Shown piece by piece: positions 1 through 8,986 of a stretch of DNA of 64,000 nt (its first letter is position 1; each line of letters starts with the position of its first letter). This DNA is from Bradyrhizobium sp. CB2312. Lineage in GTDB: Bacteria; Pseudomonadota; Alphaproteobacteria; Rhizobiales; Xanthobacteraceae. Both the position numbers and the translations under genes were made by a program. The stretch is from assembly GCF_029714425.1 (NCBI RefSeq), contig NZ_CP121668.1:2625501-2689500 (forward strand). The letters are read 5' to 3'. The notes under the pieces were generated by a model. The model was given only the letters and a program-made list of their open reading frames with translations, was not told the origin of the DNA and made no database searches.

Positions 1-1
1 G

Positions 2-1531
2 CGCGAGTTCGGTGTCGGCAAGCAGTCCGCCTTCACCTTGGGCTACCAGCCCTACGTCTGGAGTGCCGGTGAAGCCCAATGGCGAACGCCGGCGCTGGCG
101 GATCTGATCCTGTATGAAGTGAACATCGCGGAGTTCGGCAACGATCTCGACCGCGCCCGCGGCCTCGTCGCCTATCTCGCTGACCTCGGGATCAATGCCA
201 TCGAGATCATGCCGCTATCCAACGTCGGCAACTCGGTCGACTGGGGCTATCTGCCGATCGGCTACTTCGGGGTCGACGAGCGCTTCGGCAAGCGGTCGGA
301 TTTCCAGCAGCTGGTCGACATCTGCCACCAGCATGGAATCGCCGTGATCGTGGACGTCGTCTACGGCCATGCTGGCGTGGATTTCCCGTACTACGATGCC
401 TATACGCGGCTGCAGTACCGCGAGAATCCGTTCATGGGGCCGTTTGCAAAGGACTACTTCAGCAATTTCGGAAAGAGCACGGATTTCAATCGGGCAATCA
501 CGCGAGACTACTTCTTTACGGCCAATCACCATTGGCTCGACGTGTATCACGTCGACGGCTTTCGCTACGACTGCGTCCCGAACTACTGGGACGGGCCGAT
601 GGGCGTGGGCTACGCGAGCCTCGTCTATGAAACCCACCAACTGACCAAGGCGAACATCGCCGCAGGTCGTCCGTATTGGAGTCGCTTCGACGCGGGAGCC
701 GGTAAGCCGCTGGCGCTAGTGCAGATGGCCGAGCAGCTCGAAGCCCCTGAGGAAGTGTTGCGATCTACCTATTCCAACAGCACGTGGCAGAATGGCACCT
801 TCGGCGCGGCGCGTGCGGTGGCCCAAGGCGACCGCGGCCAGCTTTCCGACCTCGGCTTGAAGCTCGGGCTGTTCGGCTATCCGGACCGGGAAACTGTCAA
901 TGGCGACGACATCCCCAAGACCGCGCTCCAGTACATCGAGAACCACGACCACGAACGATTCCTGTGCAACTTCGGCACCTCCAATCCGGATGAAGCAGGC
1001 AATCCGCTGTTTGCGGAAGGCGACCGCAGGCGCTGGTACCTGCTGCAGCCCTATTTGATCTGTTTGCTGATGAGCAAAGGCATTCCGATGCTCTGGCAAG
1101 GCGAGGAGTTTGCGGAGAACTATTTTCTGCCCGATTTCGGAATGGGCCGGGTATCGCTGCTGCGACCCATGCGTTGGGATTTTTTCTACGATGAGTCAGG
1201 CCGTCCGATCGTGAGCCTGTTGCGCAGGCTGCTGCGCATTCGGCGGCAGAGAGACCACATTCGCCAAGGCACGTACTTCTTCTTCAATGATTGGGACCGG
1301 TATCAGCAGTTCGGCATCCTGCTGTTCGCGCGTTACGACGGCGCCAGGTACACCTTGGTCGCCGTCAATTTTGGCGACACCGACCGAACCGTCCCGTTCT
1401 GGTTTCCTATCGCAGGCGACTACGCCGAAGAGCTACATGGGGGCGCTCTGGATCTGAAGAATGTTCTTGCGCTGCGCCAAGTCTGGTTAAGCATTCCCTC
1501 GCACTACGGCCGAGTTTGGACGCTGACGTAG
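2..1531 (+). CDS. GH13 alpha-amylase-family glycosidase, 5' end outside window
   Basis: Glycoside hydrolase of clan GH13, expected to act on alpha-glucans or maltooligosaccharides. The frame is already open at base 2, so the true start lies upstream and the TTG at 38 is not a credible start. Counting from that TTG, region I is DVVYGH (about 106-111), region II GFRYD (174-178, with the nucleophile Asp), a candidate acid/base Glu sits in QMAEQ (E232), and region IV is ENHDHE (301-306). The catalytic triad therefore looks complete. The last ~90 residues would form the usual C-terminal beta domain. Exact specificity (trehalohydrolase, branching or amylase type) cannot be fixed without the missing N-terminus. 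No partner gene of trehalose or glycogen metabolism is visible downstream. Confidence 0.9.
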   Translation, partial: REFGVGKQSAFTLGYQPYVWSAGEAQWRTPALADLILYEVNIAEFGNDLDRARGLVAYLADLGINAIEIMPLSNVGNSVDWGYLPIGYFGVDERFGKRSDFQQLVDICHQHGIAVIVDVVYGHAGVDFPYYDAYTRLQYRENPFMGPFAKDYFSNFGKSTDFNRAITRDYFFTANHHWLDVYHVDGFRYDCVPNYWDGPMGVGYASLVYETHQLTKANIAAGRPYWSRFDAGAGKPLALVQMAEQLEAPEEVLRSTYSNSTWQNGTFGAARAVAQGDRGQLSDLGLKLGLFGYPDRETVNGDDIPKTALQYIENHDHERFLCNFGTSNPDEAGNPLFAEGDRRRWYLLQPYLICLLMSKGIPMLWQGEEFAENYFLPDFGMGRVSLLRPMRWDFFYDESGRPIVSLLRRLLRIRRQRDHIRQGTYFFFNDWDRYQQFGILLFARYDGARYTLVAVNFGDTDRTVPFWFPIAGDYAEELHGGALDLKNVLALRQVWLSIPSHYGRVWTLT

Positions 1532-1923
1532 GAGCAAAAGCGCAAGTGTTTGGTCGTCGGGAAAGACTGCCCAACGCTCCGGACGAAAGCTTGGTGAGGG
1601 CGCGGTGGAGAGAGGCTCGCCCGACGGACGAGGCCCGGACGTCCTCTGAGATTGCCGCTGTCTCCAGCACGTTGTCGGCTCCGGATTAAGTTTACGTAGA
1701 GGGTGTCACACGCTGGCCGCTTCCTCGCGAACAAGGTCACAACGTTAGCTGATGTCCGCTTCTGGGCACGATGCGAATCGTCACTTCGCGTTTGGGTCGT
1801 GTGAGACTGTTGTCAGCCTTTTAAGATTGAAAATGGGCTTGAGTCGCAGAGTGTTAGCCAGTTCATAATTCATGTCGAGCCTGCCGCCTTAAGCTTTCTG
1901 AGACAACCGCTCGGGAGGCAACG
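1532..1923. other. intergenic, no gene recognised
   Basis: About 390 bases between the glycosidase stop and a small membrane peptide gene. Short open frames here run antisense to or out of frame with the glycosidase 3' end and show no family resemblance. No convincing terminator or promoter was seen. Confidence 0.5.
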
Positions 1924-2013
1924 ATGACACCCGATTGGCTTATTTTCCCTGCGACTATCGCCTGTGTCTGCATCCTGATCATTGTGAGTTTGATGGTCCT
2001 TGGCGCTTGGTAG
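1924..2013 (+). CDS. 29-aa single-span membrane peptide
   Basis: A very short gene supported by a strong Shine-Dalgarno sequence (GGGAGG at 1913-1918, five bases before ATG). The product starts MTPDW and is then almost entirely hydrophobic (LIFPATIACVCILIIVSLMV) up to a TAG at 2011-2013, so it is a one-pass inner-membrane micropeptide. No function is known. It sits 90 bases upstream of the large cyclase regulator, and a similar 28-aa membrane peptide lies just downstream of that gene at 5560. It is too short for homology to prove it real; the ribosome site and composition carry the call. Confidence 0.5.
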   Translation: MTPDWLIFPATIACVCILIIVSLMVLGAW

Positions 2014-2103
2014 GCAGCCGAAAGAGGTATCTTCGAAGACCTCTGAATATTTGCCTTATACTGACGTGGACTCGTATAGGTCAGCAGTTCGATCGGGTGC
2101 GGC

Positions 2104-5100
2104 ATGGATTGCCCGAGTTGCGGCAGAGTCAACCCAGAGGGAAGAAAGTTCTGCGGCGATTGCGGCGCGCCGCTATTCTTCCGCTGCCCTGCTTGTGGGG
2201 CGGACAACCCGTCGGGCAAGAAATTCTGCGGCGACTGCGGTGCCCAGCTCGTGCCGACGGTAGTGGCCCGCGCATCGACATCCACCGTGCCACCGCTCAC
2301 GGAGCGCTCAAGCCTGTCACCCGGGCCATCTTCTTCCGCCGAGCGTCGCCAGCTGACAGTAATGTTCTGTGATCTCGTCGGCTCGACGGCGCTTGCGACA
2401 AAGCTCGATCCGGAAGACCTAGGGAAGATAATCGCCGAGTATCGCGACAGCGTCGCAGCGGCCGTCCGCAAGTACGGTGGTACCATTAGCCGCTACATCG
2501 GCGATGGCATGCTCATCCTGTTCGGTCATCCTTTAGCGCATGAGGATGATGCCGAACGCGCGGTGCGCGCCGCGCTTGAGATCGCCGCCTCCATGCGCGC
2601 GCCGCGAGGCCCACCGGCTTTCGAGCTGCGGGTTCGTCTGGGACTCGCAACTGGTCTCGTGATGGTCGGCGACCTTATCGGCAGCGAAGCTGCGGAGGCA
2701 CAGGCGGTCCTTGGCGAGACGCCGAACCTGGCCGCTCGGCTGCAAGCGCTCGCCGAGCCAGATGGGGTGGTCATTGCCGAGGACACGCGGCGGCTAATCG
2801 GCGGGCTCTTTGACTACGAGGATCTTGGCTTGGTCACGCTAAAGGGCTTCGTCGCGCCAGTGCAGGCCTGGCGGGTGCTGCATGAGGGAACGGCTGAAAG
2901 TCGCTTTGAGGCGCTGCACCCCTCAGTGCTCACCCCACTGGTTGGGCGTGACGATGAACTAGCCTGGCTTGAGCGGAGCTGGCGGCGTGCGAGCACGGGT
3001 TCCGGTCAAGTGGTGGTGCTCGCCGGTGAGGCGGGGATCGGCAAGTCGCGCCTCGTCGCGGCTATTCAGGAGCGTATCGAACGCGAACCGCACACCTGCT
3101 TGCGCTACTTCTGCTCGCCGCATCATCAGGAGAGTGCGCTCTATCCCTTCATTGCACAACTCCAGCGAGCGGCTTGTTTCGATCGTGAGGACACACCGAG
3201 GGCCAAGCTTGACAAGCTCCGAGTGCTGCTATCCCCGGCATTGCCGCCTGACGAGGACGCGGCGATCCTGGCCGAGCTGCTGTCGATCCCGAACGGCGAT
3301 CTGTACCTGCCGTCTCCCTTAACGCCGCAACAAAGGAAGGAGAGAAGCTTCGCCGCTCTGATTAGACAGCTCGAAGCTCTGGCGCGACGACATCCAACCA
3401 TGATCGTGTTCGAGGACGTGCAATGGATTGATCCGAGCTCGCGCGAGTTGCTAGACAGGACGGTCGATTGTATCTCGGCCCTGCCGGTCTTGGTGCTTGT
3501 CACCCACCGTCCCGACTTTCAGATGGTATGGACCGGGAAGCCGCATGTCGCCTTGTTGGTGCTGAACCGGCTTGACCAGAATGCGGGCGCCGCCTTGATC
3601 CGGAGCGTGGCCGGCGTCCGCACGCTGCCGACCGAAATCGTCAATGAAATTTCTGAACGAACAGATGGCATTCCGCTGTTCGTTGAGGAGTTGACCAAAG
3701 CGGTGCTTGAAGCGAGCCCCGAGGAGATCCCGCGAGCCATTTCCTTCGCGCCGCTGCCCGGAGTTGCTGTGCCAGCCACGCTGCATGCTTCATTGATGGC
3801 GCGCCTTGACCGAATCGGTCTGATAGCAAAGGAGGTGGCGCAAGTCGGCGCAGCCATTGGCCGCGAGTTCTCCTACGATTTGCTTGCCGCGATCGCGCAG
3901 CGGCGTGACAGCGAGTTGCAGGCGGCGCTCGACCGGCTGATCAGCGCCGGGCTCGTATTTGGGCATGGCGAACCGCCCGACGCGAACTTCTTGTTCAAGC
4001 ACGCACTCGTGCAGGACGCAGCATACGGCACAATGTTGCGCAGCCAACGCCGCAAACTTCATGCGCGGATCGCGGGCGTGCTCGAGGAGAGGCTCGCTAG
4101 AGGCATCCAGGAGCAACCGGAGATCCTTGCTCACCACTGCGGACATGCTGGTCTGATTGAGAAGGCGGTTTCCTATTGGCAAGAGGCCGGTGAGCGTTCC
4201 AAGGCTCGATCGGCAATGACAGAAGCGATCGGGCAGATGAGAAGGGCGCTCGACCTCCTTCTCCATCTGCCGGATACCCCCGGGCGCCAGCGCGCCGAAA
4301 CGGAACTTCAACTCGCGCTCGGCGGGGCACTAATCGCTGTGAAGGGCCATGCGGCCGAAGAAACAGGCAAGGCTTATGCTCGGGCCCGCCACCTCTGCGA
4401 GCTGCTGAACGACTGCCCGACCCTGCTCAAGGCGCTCTGGGGCGAGTTCGTGCATTTTCACGTACGGGGTGAAACGGACAGGTCGCATCGTATCGCCGAG
4501 ACCCTGCTCGACTTCGCCAAACGACAGAAGGATACGGCCATTCTGGTCGCAGGTCATCGCGCAGTCGGTGATAGCTGGCTCCATCGCGGCCACTTGACCT
4601 TGGCGCGCGCTCATCTTGAGCAGGGGCTCGCTCTTTACGAACCGGCGCAGCAGCGTTCTCTGACGGCTCTGTTCGCCGAAAATGCCCGCGTGGCAATGCT
4701 TTCGTTCTTGTCACTGACATGTGGTCTTCTTGGCTTCGCAGATCAGGCGCGCAATCAGAGCAATGATGCTTTGGCAGAGGCGCGCGAGTCGTCTCACCCG
4801 ATCAGCCTCGCATTTGCACTTAGCGTCGCGTGCCGGCTGCATTTCGTTCTCGATGATGTGGCCATGGTGGGCCGCCGGGCAGAGGAGCTAATCGCGCTTA
4901 CCAAGGAGCAGCGCTTTGGCTTCTTTCTCGCGATGGGCACCGCATATCGCGGCTGGACGTTGGTCGAGGCTGGCGACACCGAGGCTGGAGTGGAGTTGCT
5001 CCGACGCGGTATTGAAGGATTTCAGGCGTCCGGCGCAGCATGGATTCTGCCGTTCTATCTTGCCCAACTTGCGACAGCGGAGGCAAAAGCAGCGCGGTTC

Positions 5101-5454
5101 GAAAATGCGCTCGGCCAGTTAAGCGAGGCGTTGGTACTAACCGAAAAATCTGGGGTGCGATGGTTTGAGGCGGAGCTGTTGCGGCGGAGAGGTGAGCTGA
5201 TCCTGACTGCACGACCGGGCGCCGAGGCCGACGTGGAATCCGATTTTCGCCATGCCATCACAATTGCGCGCCAACAGAACGCGAAGCTTTGGGAACTCAG
5301 CTCTGCCCTGAGCTTGGCTCGGCTTTGGTGCAAACAAAACAGGCGCGATGAAGGACGCCGTCTATTGGCGCCGGTCTGCGGCTGGTTCAATGAGGGCTTC
5401 GACGTGCGCGACTTGAGGGAAGGCAAGACGCTGCTGGAAGAACTAAGCGTGTAG
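2104..5454 (+). CDS. zinc-ribbon / class III adenylate cyclase / AAA ATPase / TPR regulator
   Basis: A 1116-residue soluble signalling protein. Residues 1-45 hold two tandem zinc ribbons, each CxxC-x10-CxxC (C3, C6, C17, C20 and C28, C31, C42, C45), with the near-identical ends KFCGDCGAPL and KFCGDCGAQL. A class III nucleotide cyclase domain follows: metal-binding D90 in MFCDLVGST and D134 in IGDGMLILFG, then ETPNLAARL carrying the transition-state Asn and Arg. Next is an ATPase module with Walker A GEAGIGKSRL (about 307-316) and Walker B MIVFEDVQW (about 432), then TPR-like helices to the end. It would make cAMP (or cGMP) under control of the ATPase/TPR sensor. Two relatives lie in the window (42231 and the broken 49318), but those begin with a SAM domain instead of zinc ribbons. 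The ATG at 2104 directly precedes the first ribbon; the ribosome site is weak. Confidence 0.9.
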   Translation: MDCPSCGRVNPEGRKFCGDCGAPLFFRCPACGADNPSGKKFCGDCGAQLVPTVVARASTSTVPPLTERSSLSPGPSSSAERRQLTVMFCDLVGSTALATKLDPEDLGKIIAEYRDSVAAAVRKYGGTISRYIGDGMLILFGHPLAHEDDAERAVRAALEIAASMRAPRGPPAFELRVRLGLATGLVMVGDLIGSEAAEAQAVLGETPNLAARLQALAEPDGVVIAEDTRRLIGGLFDYEDLGLVTLKGFVAPVQAWRVLHEGTAESRFEALHPSVLTPLVGRDDELAWLERSWRRASTGSGQVVVLAGEAGIGKSRLVAAIQERIEREPHTCLRYFCSPHHQESALYPFIAQLQRAACFDREDTPRAKLDKLRVLLSPALPPDEDAAILAELLSIPNGDLYLPSPLTPQQRKERSFAALIRQLEALARRHPTMIVFEDVQWIDPSSRELLDRTVDCISALPVLVLVTHRPDFQMVWTGKPHVALLVLNRLDQNAGAALIRSVAGVRTLPTEIVNEISERTDGIPLFVEELTKAVLEASPEEIPRAISFAPLPGVAVPATLHASLMARLDRIGLIAKEVAQVGAAIGREFSYDLLAAIAQRRDSELQAALDRLISAGLVFGHGEPPDANFLFKHALVQDAAYGTMLRSQRRKLHARIAGVLEERLARGIQEQPEILAHHCGHAGLIEKAVSYWQEAGERSKARSAMTEAIGQMRRALDLLLHLPDTPGRQRAETELQLALGGALIAVKGHAAEETGKAYARARHLCELLNDCPTLLKALWGEFVHFHVRGETDRSHRIAETLLDFAKRQKDTAILVAGHRAVGDSWLHRGHLTLARAHLEQGLALYEPAQQRSLTALFAENARVAMLSFLSLTCGLLGFADQARNQSNDALAEARESSHPISLAFALSVACRLHFVLDDVAMVGRRAEELIALTKEQRFGFFLAMGTAYRGWTLVEAGDTEAGVELLRRGIEGFQASGAAWILPFYLAQLATAEAKAARFENALGQLSEALVLTEKSGVRWFEAELLRRRGELILTARPGAEADVESDFRHAITIARQQNAKLWELSSALSLARLWCKQNRRDEGRRLLAPVCGWFNEGFDVRDLREGKTLLEELSV

Positions 5455-5559
5455 ATGCGTGGCAATTTGATTCTCAACTTAGGACACCAATTCTGACCGA
5501 TTAGGACACTAGGCTGCTTCGAACGTTACAGCTATCGGACGATCCGAGGTGATCTCGCG

Positions 5560-5646
5560 ATGGACAGCGTAGAGCGCTTTTTTGTCGGCGTGGCCGTTGC
5601 GGGCGGGATATCTCTTTGCGCAGCAGTGTTGATGCTTGGTTCTTAG
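5560..5646 (+). CDS. 28-aa single-span membrane peptide
   Basis: Short gene with a plausible ribosome site (GAGGTGA at 5546-5552, seven bases before ATG). The product begins MDSVERF and continues as one hydrophobic helix (FVGVAVAGGISLCAAVLML) to a TAG at 5644-5646. It lies about 100 bases past the cyclase regulator on the same strand and mirrors the micropeptide upstream of that gene. Function unknown; the call rests on the ribosome site and composition only. Confidence 0.4.
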   Translation: MDSVERFFVGVAVAGGISLCAAVLMLGS

Positions 5647-5838
5647 CGCTACCGCCCACGAGGAATTGATAATTTCACCAGGTGCTTCTCGCGGCACTTT
5701 CTTCAATTCGCGGAGTCGATGCCGTGCTTCTCCGCATTTCCATGTGCTCGACGGCACGGTGGAGTTGCAGGACGCGAGCCAGTCGCTCTTACTGTTGGCT
5801 ACCGAATGAATGAGAAGACCCAAGGGGCGCTCTCATTC

Positions 5839-6030
5839 TTACTTTGGCGATTGCAGGCCCGGCGAAGCCAGCCACCCTCTCAGGTGAGAAGCGGCCTTAG
5901 CCCGTCGAGCTTGGCGAACAATTCGCTCTCTGCTGGGCGGAATGCTTTGGGCCTCTTCCCACAGATCCTGTGCCGCCTCCACGAGCAGTTCTTCCAAAGT
6001 GGTATTCTTGAACCGAAGTCTTCTCAGCAT
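5839..6030 (-). CDS. 63-aa orphan protein ending in the SPGLQ-type tail
   Basis: Small soluble protein, unknown function. The start ATG at 6030 (MLRRLRF) is chosen because GAGGGAG stands seven bases upstream; the frame also runs 20 codons further. The C-terminal half (RRAKAASHLRGWLASPGLQS) matches in pattern the gene at 58258 (AETGAHISDWLKSPGLQPPE), so these are two divergent members of one family. It looks alpha-helical and charged, with no membrane segment. Confidence 0.6.
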   Translation of the reverse strand: MLRRLRFKNTTLEELLVEAAQDLWEEAQSIPPSRERIVRQARRAKAASHLRGWLASPGLQSPK

Positions 6031-6203
6031 TGTGTTGCTCCCTCGAATGCAGGCGGGAGCGCGATCGCTCTCTCGGCCACCGGGCACCAACAGAGGTCAG
6101 TCTTTGGCCGGTGATGCTAGGCAACTGTCCACACGGACGAAGGTTGCTAAACTGGATCGCCAAGCAGAAAGCCCCGCTGCTTGGGCGCGTGGTCCCCACC
6201 GTG

Positions 6204-6428
6204 TTACCGCATTTCGAGTTCTTTGATCGCGAGAGCCGATATCTCCGTCGGGTCATGCGCACCGCTTTGCGCGACCTTGATGATCTTCTTCGCGACCATT
6301 TCCGTAAGGGGATCGTCGCGATCCTTGACGCAGAGGGCATGGAGCGTTTGCGCGTAAGCTTTAGTGATGCAGCTGACCATCTCCGGCTCAATCGCGGCTT
6401 CTTGGATCAATTGGTGAATAATACCCAT
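6204..6428 (-). CDS. 74-aa orphan helical protein
   Basis: Hypothetical protein beginning MGIIHQLIQEAAIEPEM and containing AKKIIKVAQSGAHDPTEI, a composition seen in short rhizobial orphan proteins. The frame stays open to 6677, but the upstream extension is Arg/His-rich and unlike coding sequence, so the internal ATG at 6428 is preferred even though its ribosome site is weak. Function unknown. Confidence 0.45.
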   Translation of the reverse strand: MGIIHQLIQEAAIEPEMVSCITKAYAQTLHALCVKDRDDPLTEMVAKKIIKVAQSGAHDPTEISALAIKELEMR

Positions 6429-6607
6429 CTCTAAACCGGAGGCAGGCTCAACTGCCTCCAACTCTTTCGGGATACGGTCACAGTGCGCTCGGTGGCGGAC
6501 TTGTAGCTGGCAAAGGTAGCTAGCAAATCGACCGCTAAGTCCATGTGGACCTCCGCGGGTTAGCTCGTCGATGATCCGGGTCTGCCGAACAACATGGCGC
6601 TCACCGG

Positions 6608-7138
6608 GTGCAATGTGCTGCTCGACTTCAGCTAGTGCTGGCGCGGCATGCGAGGATCCATGGTTCCATCTTTGCACGATACGGGAACCGGTCCCACTTA
6701 ATTCGTCTATCCACCGACGAATTTAGACCCCCGGCGGGTGCTCTACTCGTCTCTAAGTTTGAAGGCTACGGATGCGGACGCCCGTCACAAAGAACGGCCA
6801 CGTCGGGAGCAACGAGCGGCGTCGCGCGTTGTAGAGGAGGGAAGCTGTGCGCATGGAGCAACGGTGGCAGCCATGGTGGACCTCACTCCGAACCGCGCCC
6901 ATGGTCCGTCTCCGATTTGGAGCCGGAGCACCGCCGGGCGATCTGCAAAGAGATTGGGGGGCGACTTCGCGGTACCCTCGCGGACGATGCGGCGCCGCTA
7001 CCACCACAACTGGAGGGTTTGGTAGAGCGGCTTACCGAGTCGGACGGCGGAGCGTCGCCAACCGCCTCAGCGCGCCAAGACGACGCCGCATCCCTGCCGC
7101 TCTGGAAGCGTGTCATGAGGCTTTGGCGAGACTTCTGA
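6608..7138 (+). CDS. orphan protein, only C-terminal ~85 residues credible
   Basis: The frame is open for 176 codons, but only the part from about residue 95 looks like protein: LEPEHRRAICKEIGGRLRG, then PLPPQLEGLVERLTE, then a basic tail. That stretch faintly recalls the short amphipathic pattern of NepR-type anti-sigma proteins; I would not assign that function. No in-frame ATG lies near the credible part. A good ribosome site (GAGGAGGGA, about 6834-6842) leads instead into another frame at 6853, so the gene may be frameshifted near its start. Confidence 0.4.
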   Translation: MQCAARLQLVLARHARIHGSIFARYGNRSHLIRLSTDEFRPPAGALLVSKFEGYGCGRPSQRTATSGATSGVARCRGGKLCAWSNGGSHGGPHSEPRPWSVSDLEPEHRRAICKEIGGRLRGTLADDAAPLPPQLEGLVERLTESDGGASPTASARQDDAASLPLWKRVMRLWRDF

Positions 7139-7198
7139 GAGGGCCACTCAGGATCGGGCCGCGCAACCTTGGTGCAGCCCAAGCGGGAGCAACAGATC

Positions 7199-7417
7199 AT
7201 GACTGACGATCAGGTCAATCTCGTCGTTCAGCAGCTTTGCGAACAATTGCACTTGGCGCTCCGATTGAAGGGCAGCGAGGCACATCCACCAAACGCCAAG
7301 GATATCGGATTCGATCCTGCCTCTGTAAGAACTGTATTGCTGACCGGCTTGCGTTCGGCAGGTGTCACGATCCACCATGAGGCGGTCGGAGCGAGCGAAG
7401 AGCCGCCATGGTCCTAA
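7199..7417 (+). CDS. 72-aa orphan protein
   Basis: Hypothetical soluble protein (MTDDQVNLVVQQL, later GFDPASVRTVLLTGLRSAGV). The ATG at 7199 is chosen over an upstream start at 7169 because GGGAG lies nine bases before it. It follows the preceding orphan gene by about 60 bases on the same strand. Function unknown. Confidence 0.5.
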   Translation: MTDDQVNLVVQQLCEQLHLALRLKGSEAHPPNAKDIGFDPASVRTVLLTGLRSAGVTIHHEAVGASEEPPWS

Positions 7418-7505
7418 ACGCGAAGCGCGTGACCGCCTTCGCAACGCATTAGCGTTCTACACTGCGATGTATCCGATCAACAGATGGCGTCTTTGGATCA
7501 GGCCA

Positions 7506-7551
7506 ACTGACTCTTAATCAGCGGCCAACGGGTCCCGGGTTCGGGCCCTGG
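7506..7551 (+). pseudogene. tRNA-Lys(CTT)-like 3' remnant
   Basis: The sequence reads like the anticodon and T arms of a tRNA-Lys. CTGA/TCAG closes the 7-base loop CTCTTAA (anticodon CTT at 7513-7515), and a five-pair stem CCGGG/CCTGG (7535-7539 with 7547-7551) encloses TTCGGGC. The usual A58 is G, the first anticodon-stem pair is lost, and the variable region is about 7 bases too long and repeats GGCCAAC from just upstream. No D arm, acceptor stem or CCA fits. It is a decayed partial tRNA, as left by islands that integrate in tRNA genes, rather than a working gene. Confidence 0.4.
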
Positions 7552-7602
7552 TGCAATTTGACTCGCTATCACGACACGCTGTCGATGTGCTAGGCATTGA
7601 GG

Positions 7603-7618
7603 AACGACTTGGGTCGTT
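7603..7618 (-). terminator. hairpin at end of type I secretion operon
   Basis: Perfect 6-bp inverted repeat AACGAC / GTCGTT with a 4-base loop, starting three bases after the adaptor gene stop on the minus strand. There is no T run on the transcript side, so a rho-independent role is only possible, not shown. Confidence 0.3.
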
Positions 7619-7621
7619 CAT

Positions 7622-8986
7622 TCAAGTTTCGCGGAAGCCGCGCGAGAAACTGTCGAGAACTGGCTTCATGATGTACTCGAAAAACGTACGCTCTCCAGTC
7701 CTGATGTAAACGTCGGCGGGCATCCCCGGCGTCGGGGTAAAATCAGGCATGTTTTTGAGAATATCATCTTTGTCCAGGCGCACACGAACGACGTAAAATT
7801 CCCGACGCGTGTCAGTGGCGGGACGTGTTTCGGTATTTGCCTGCACTTGCTCCGCCAAGGCGTCCGCTGATACGTAGATGACTGTCGCTCCGACCATGGG
7901 CGTGATGCGCTGGTTGAGCGCCGACAGCCGCACCAGCGCCTCCTGGCCAACGCTCACGTGCGAAATGTCCCTGGGATTCACATGTGCCTCGATGATGCGC
8001 TCGTCGCCTATCGGAAGGAGCTCCAGGATCACGGCTCCAGGACCGACTACGCCGCCCGGCGTATGGAAGTTGTTCTTCACGACGACGCCACGGACCGGCG
8101 AACGGACGTCCATCCGGTCGACGACATCCCGGGCGGCGCGGATCTGCTCCTCCACGTCATCCAGATCAGTTTCGGTCTCGCGCAGTTCCTTGATTGCATC
8201 GCGTAGTGCCGTTGAATGGAGCTGGGCTATTCTTTCGTTCGCTTGAGCGATCCGCTCCCTCGAATCGGCGATCCGGCCGAGAAATTCCCCGAGATCTCCC
8301 CCGAGACTTGCCTCAGAGCGTCGCAGCGCCAGCACATCCGATTTGCGGATCAATTGCTGGCCAAGCAATGAATTCTTGTCCTTCAGCTCTTCGACGAATA
8401 GGGCAATACGATCTTTGGTGGATTGCACTTGGGCCTCGTACCCGCGAATGCTCTCCTCCAGCCCGGCAATTTGCTTCCTCAGCACGCTTACCTCCGTTGC
8501 GAGGCTGACCTGGCGTGCCCGCAGCTCGGCACGTTGTCGCTCAAGAATCGCTTTGATTTCCGGATCATCTTCGCTTTTGCTGAATGCGTCCGGAGTTTCG
8601 AGAACCTGTGAGGAGTGCATTTCGGCTTCGAGACGAGCTTTCATGGCGAGTAGTCGATACTTCTTTAGAACCAACCGCCTCAGCTTGGCGTTGGCAGCGG
8701 TATCGTCCATGCGAACGAGGACCTGGTTTGCCTCGACGGCATCACCTTCCTTGACCGCAATCTCGCGGATGATGCCGCCCTCGAAATGTTGGATCAGCTT
8801 GTTCTGTCCTGTGGCCATGAACGTGCCCAGCGCCACGACCGCACTGTTTAGTGGAGCGACTCCAGCCCAAACACCGAAACAACCGAGCCATACAACTAAG
8901 ATGGCCAAGCCGGTGAAAATGGGCCATTTGGCGCTCAGTGGCACGTCGCGATACCACGCGCCGATGGTGTCCTTCTCCGCTGTCAT
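7622..8986 (-). CDS. type I secretion membrane-fusion (HlyD-family) adaptor
   Basis: Periplasmic adaptor linking the inner-membrane ABC exporter to an outer-membrane TolC-like channel. A cytoplasmic N-tail is followed by one membrane helix (about 20-44), a biotinyl/lipoyl-like half (EGGIIREIAVKEGDAVEANQ), a long coiled coil (about 130-290), the second lipoyl half (MDVRSPVRGVVVKNNFHTPG) and a beta-barrel region. At 454 residues it matches the PrtE/HlyD family. Its ATG overlaps the stop of the ABC gene by 4 bases (8983-8986), so the two are translationally coupled. No TolC homologue is in the window, so the outer-membrane part must be encoded elsewhere. Confidence 0.9.
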   Translation of the reverse strand: MTAEKDTIGAWYRDVPLSAKWPIFTGLAILVVWLGCFGVWAGVAPLNSAVVALGTFMATGQNKLIQHFEGGIIREIAVKEGDAVEANQVLVRMDDTAANAKLRRLVLKKYRLLAMKARLEAEMHSSQVLETPDAFSKSEDDPEIKAILERQRAELRARQVSLATEVSVLRKQIAGLEESIRGYEAQVQSTKDRIALFVEELKDKNSLLGQQLIRKSDVLALRRSEASLGGDLGEFLGRIADSRERIAQANERIAQLHSTALRDAIKELRETETDLDDVEEQIRAARDVVDRMDVRSPVRGVVVKNNFHTPGGVVGPGAVILELLPIGDERIIEAHVNPRDISHVSVGQEALVRLSALNQRITPMVGATVIYVSADALAEQVQANTETRPATDTRREFYVVRVRLDKDDILKNMPDFTPTPGMPADVYIRTGERTFFEYIMKPVLDSFSRGFRET

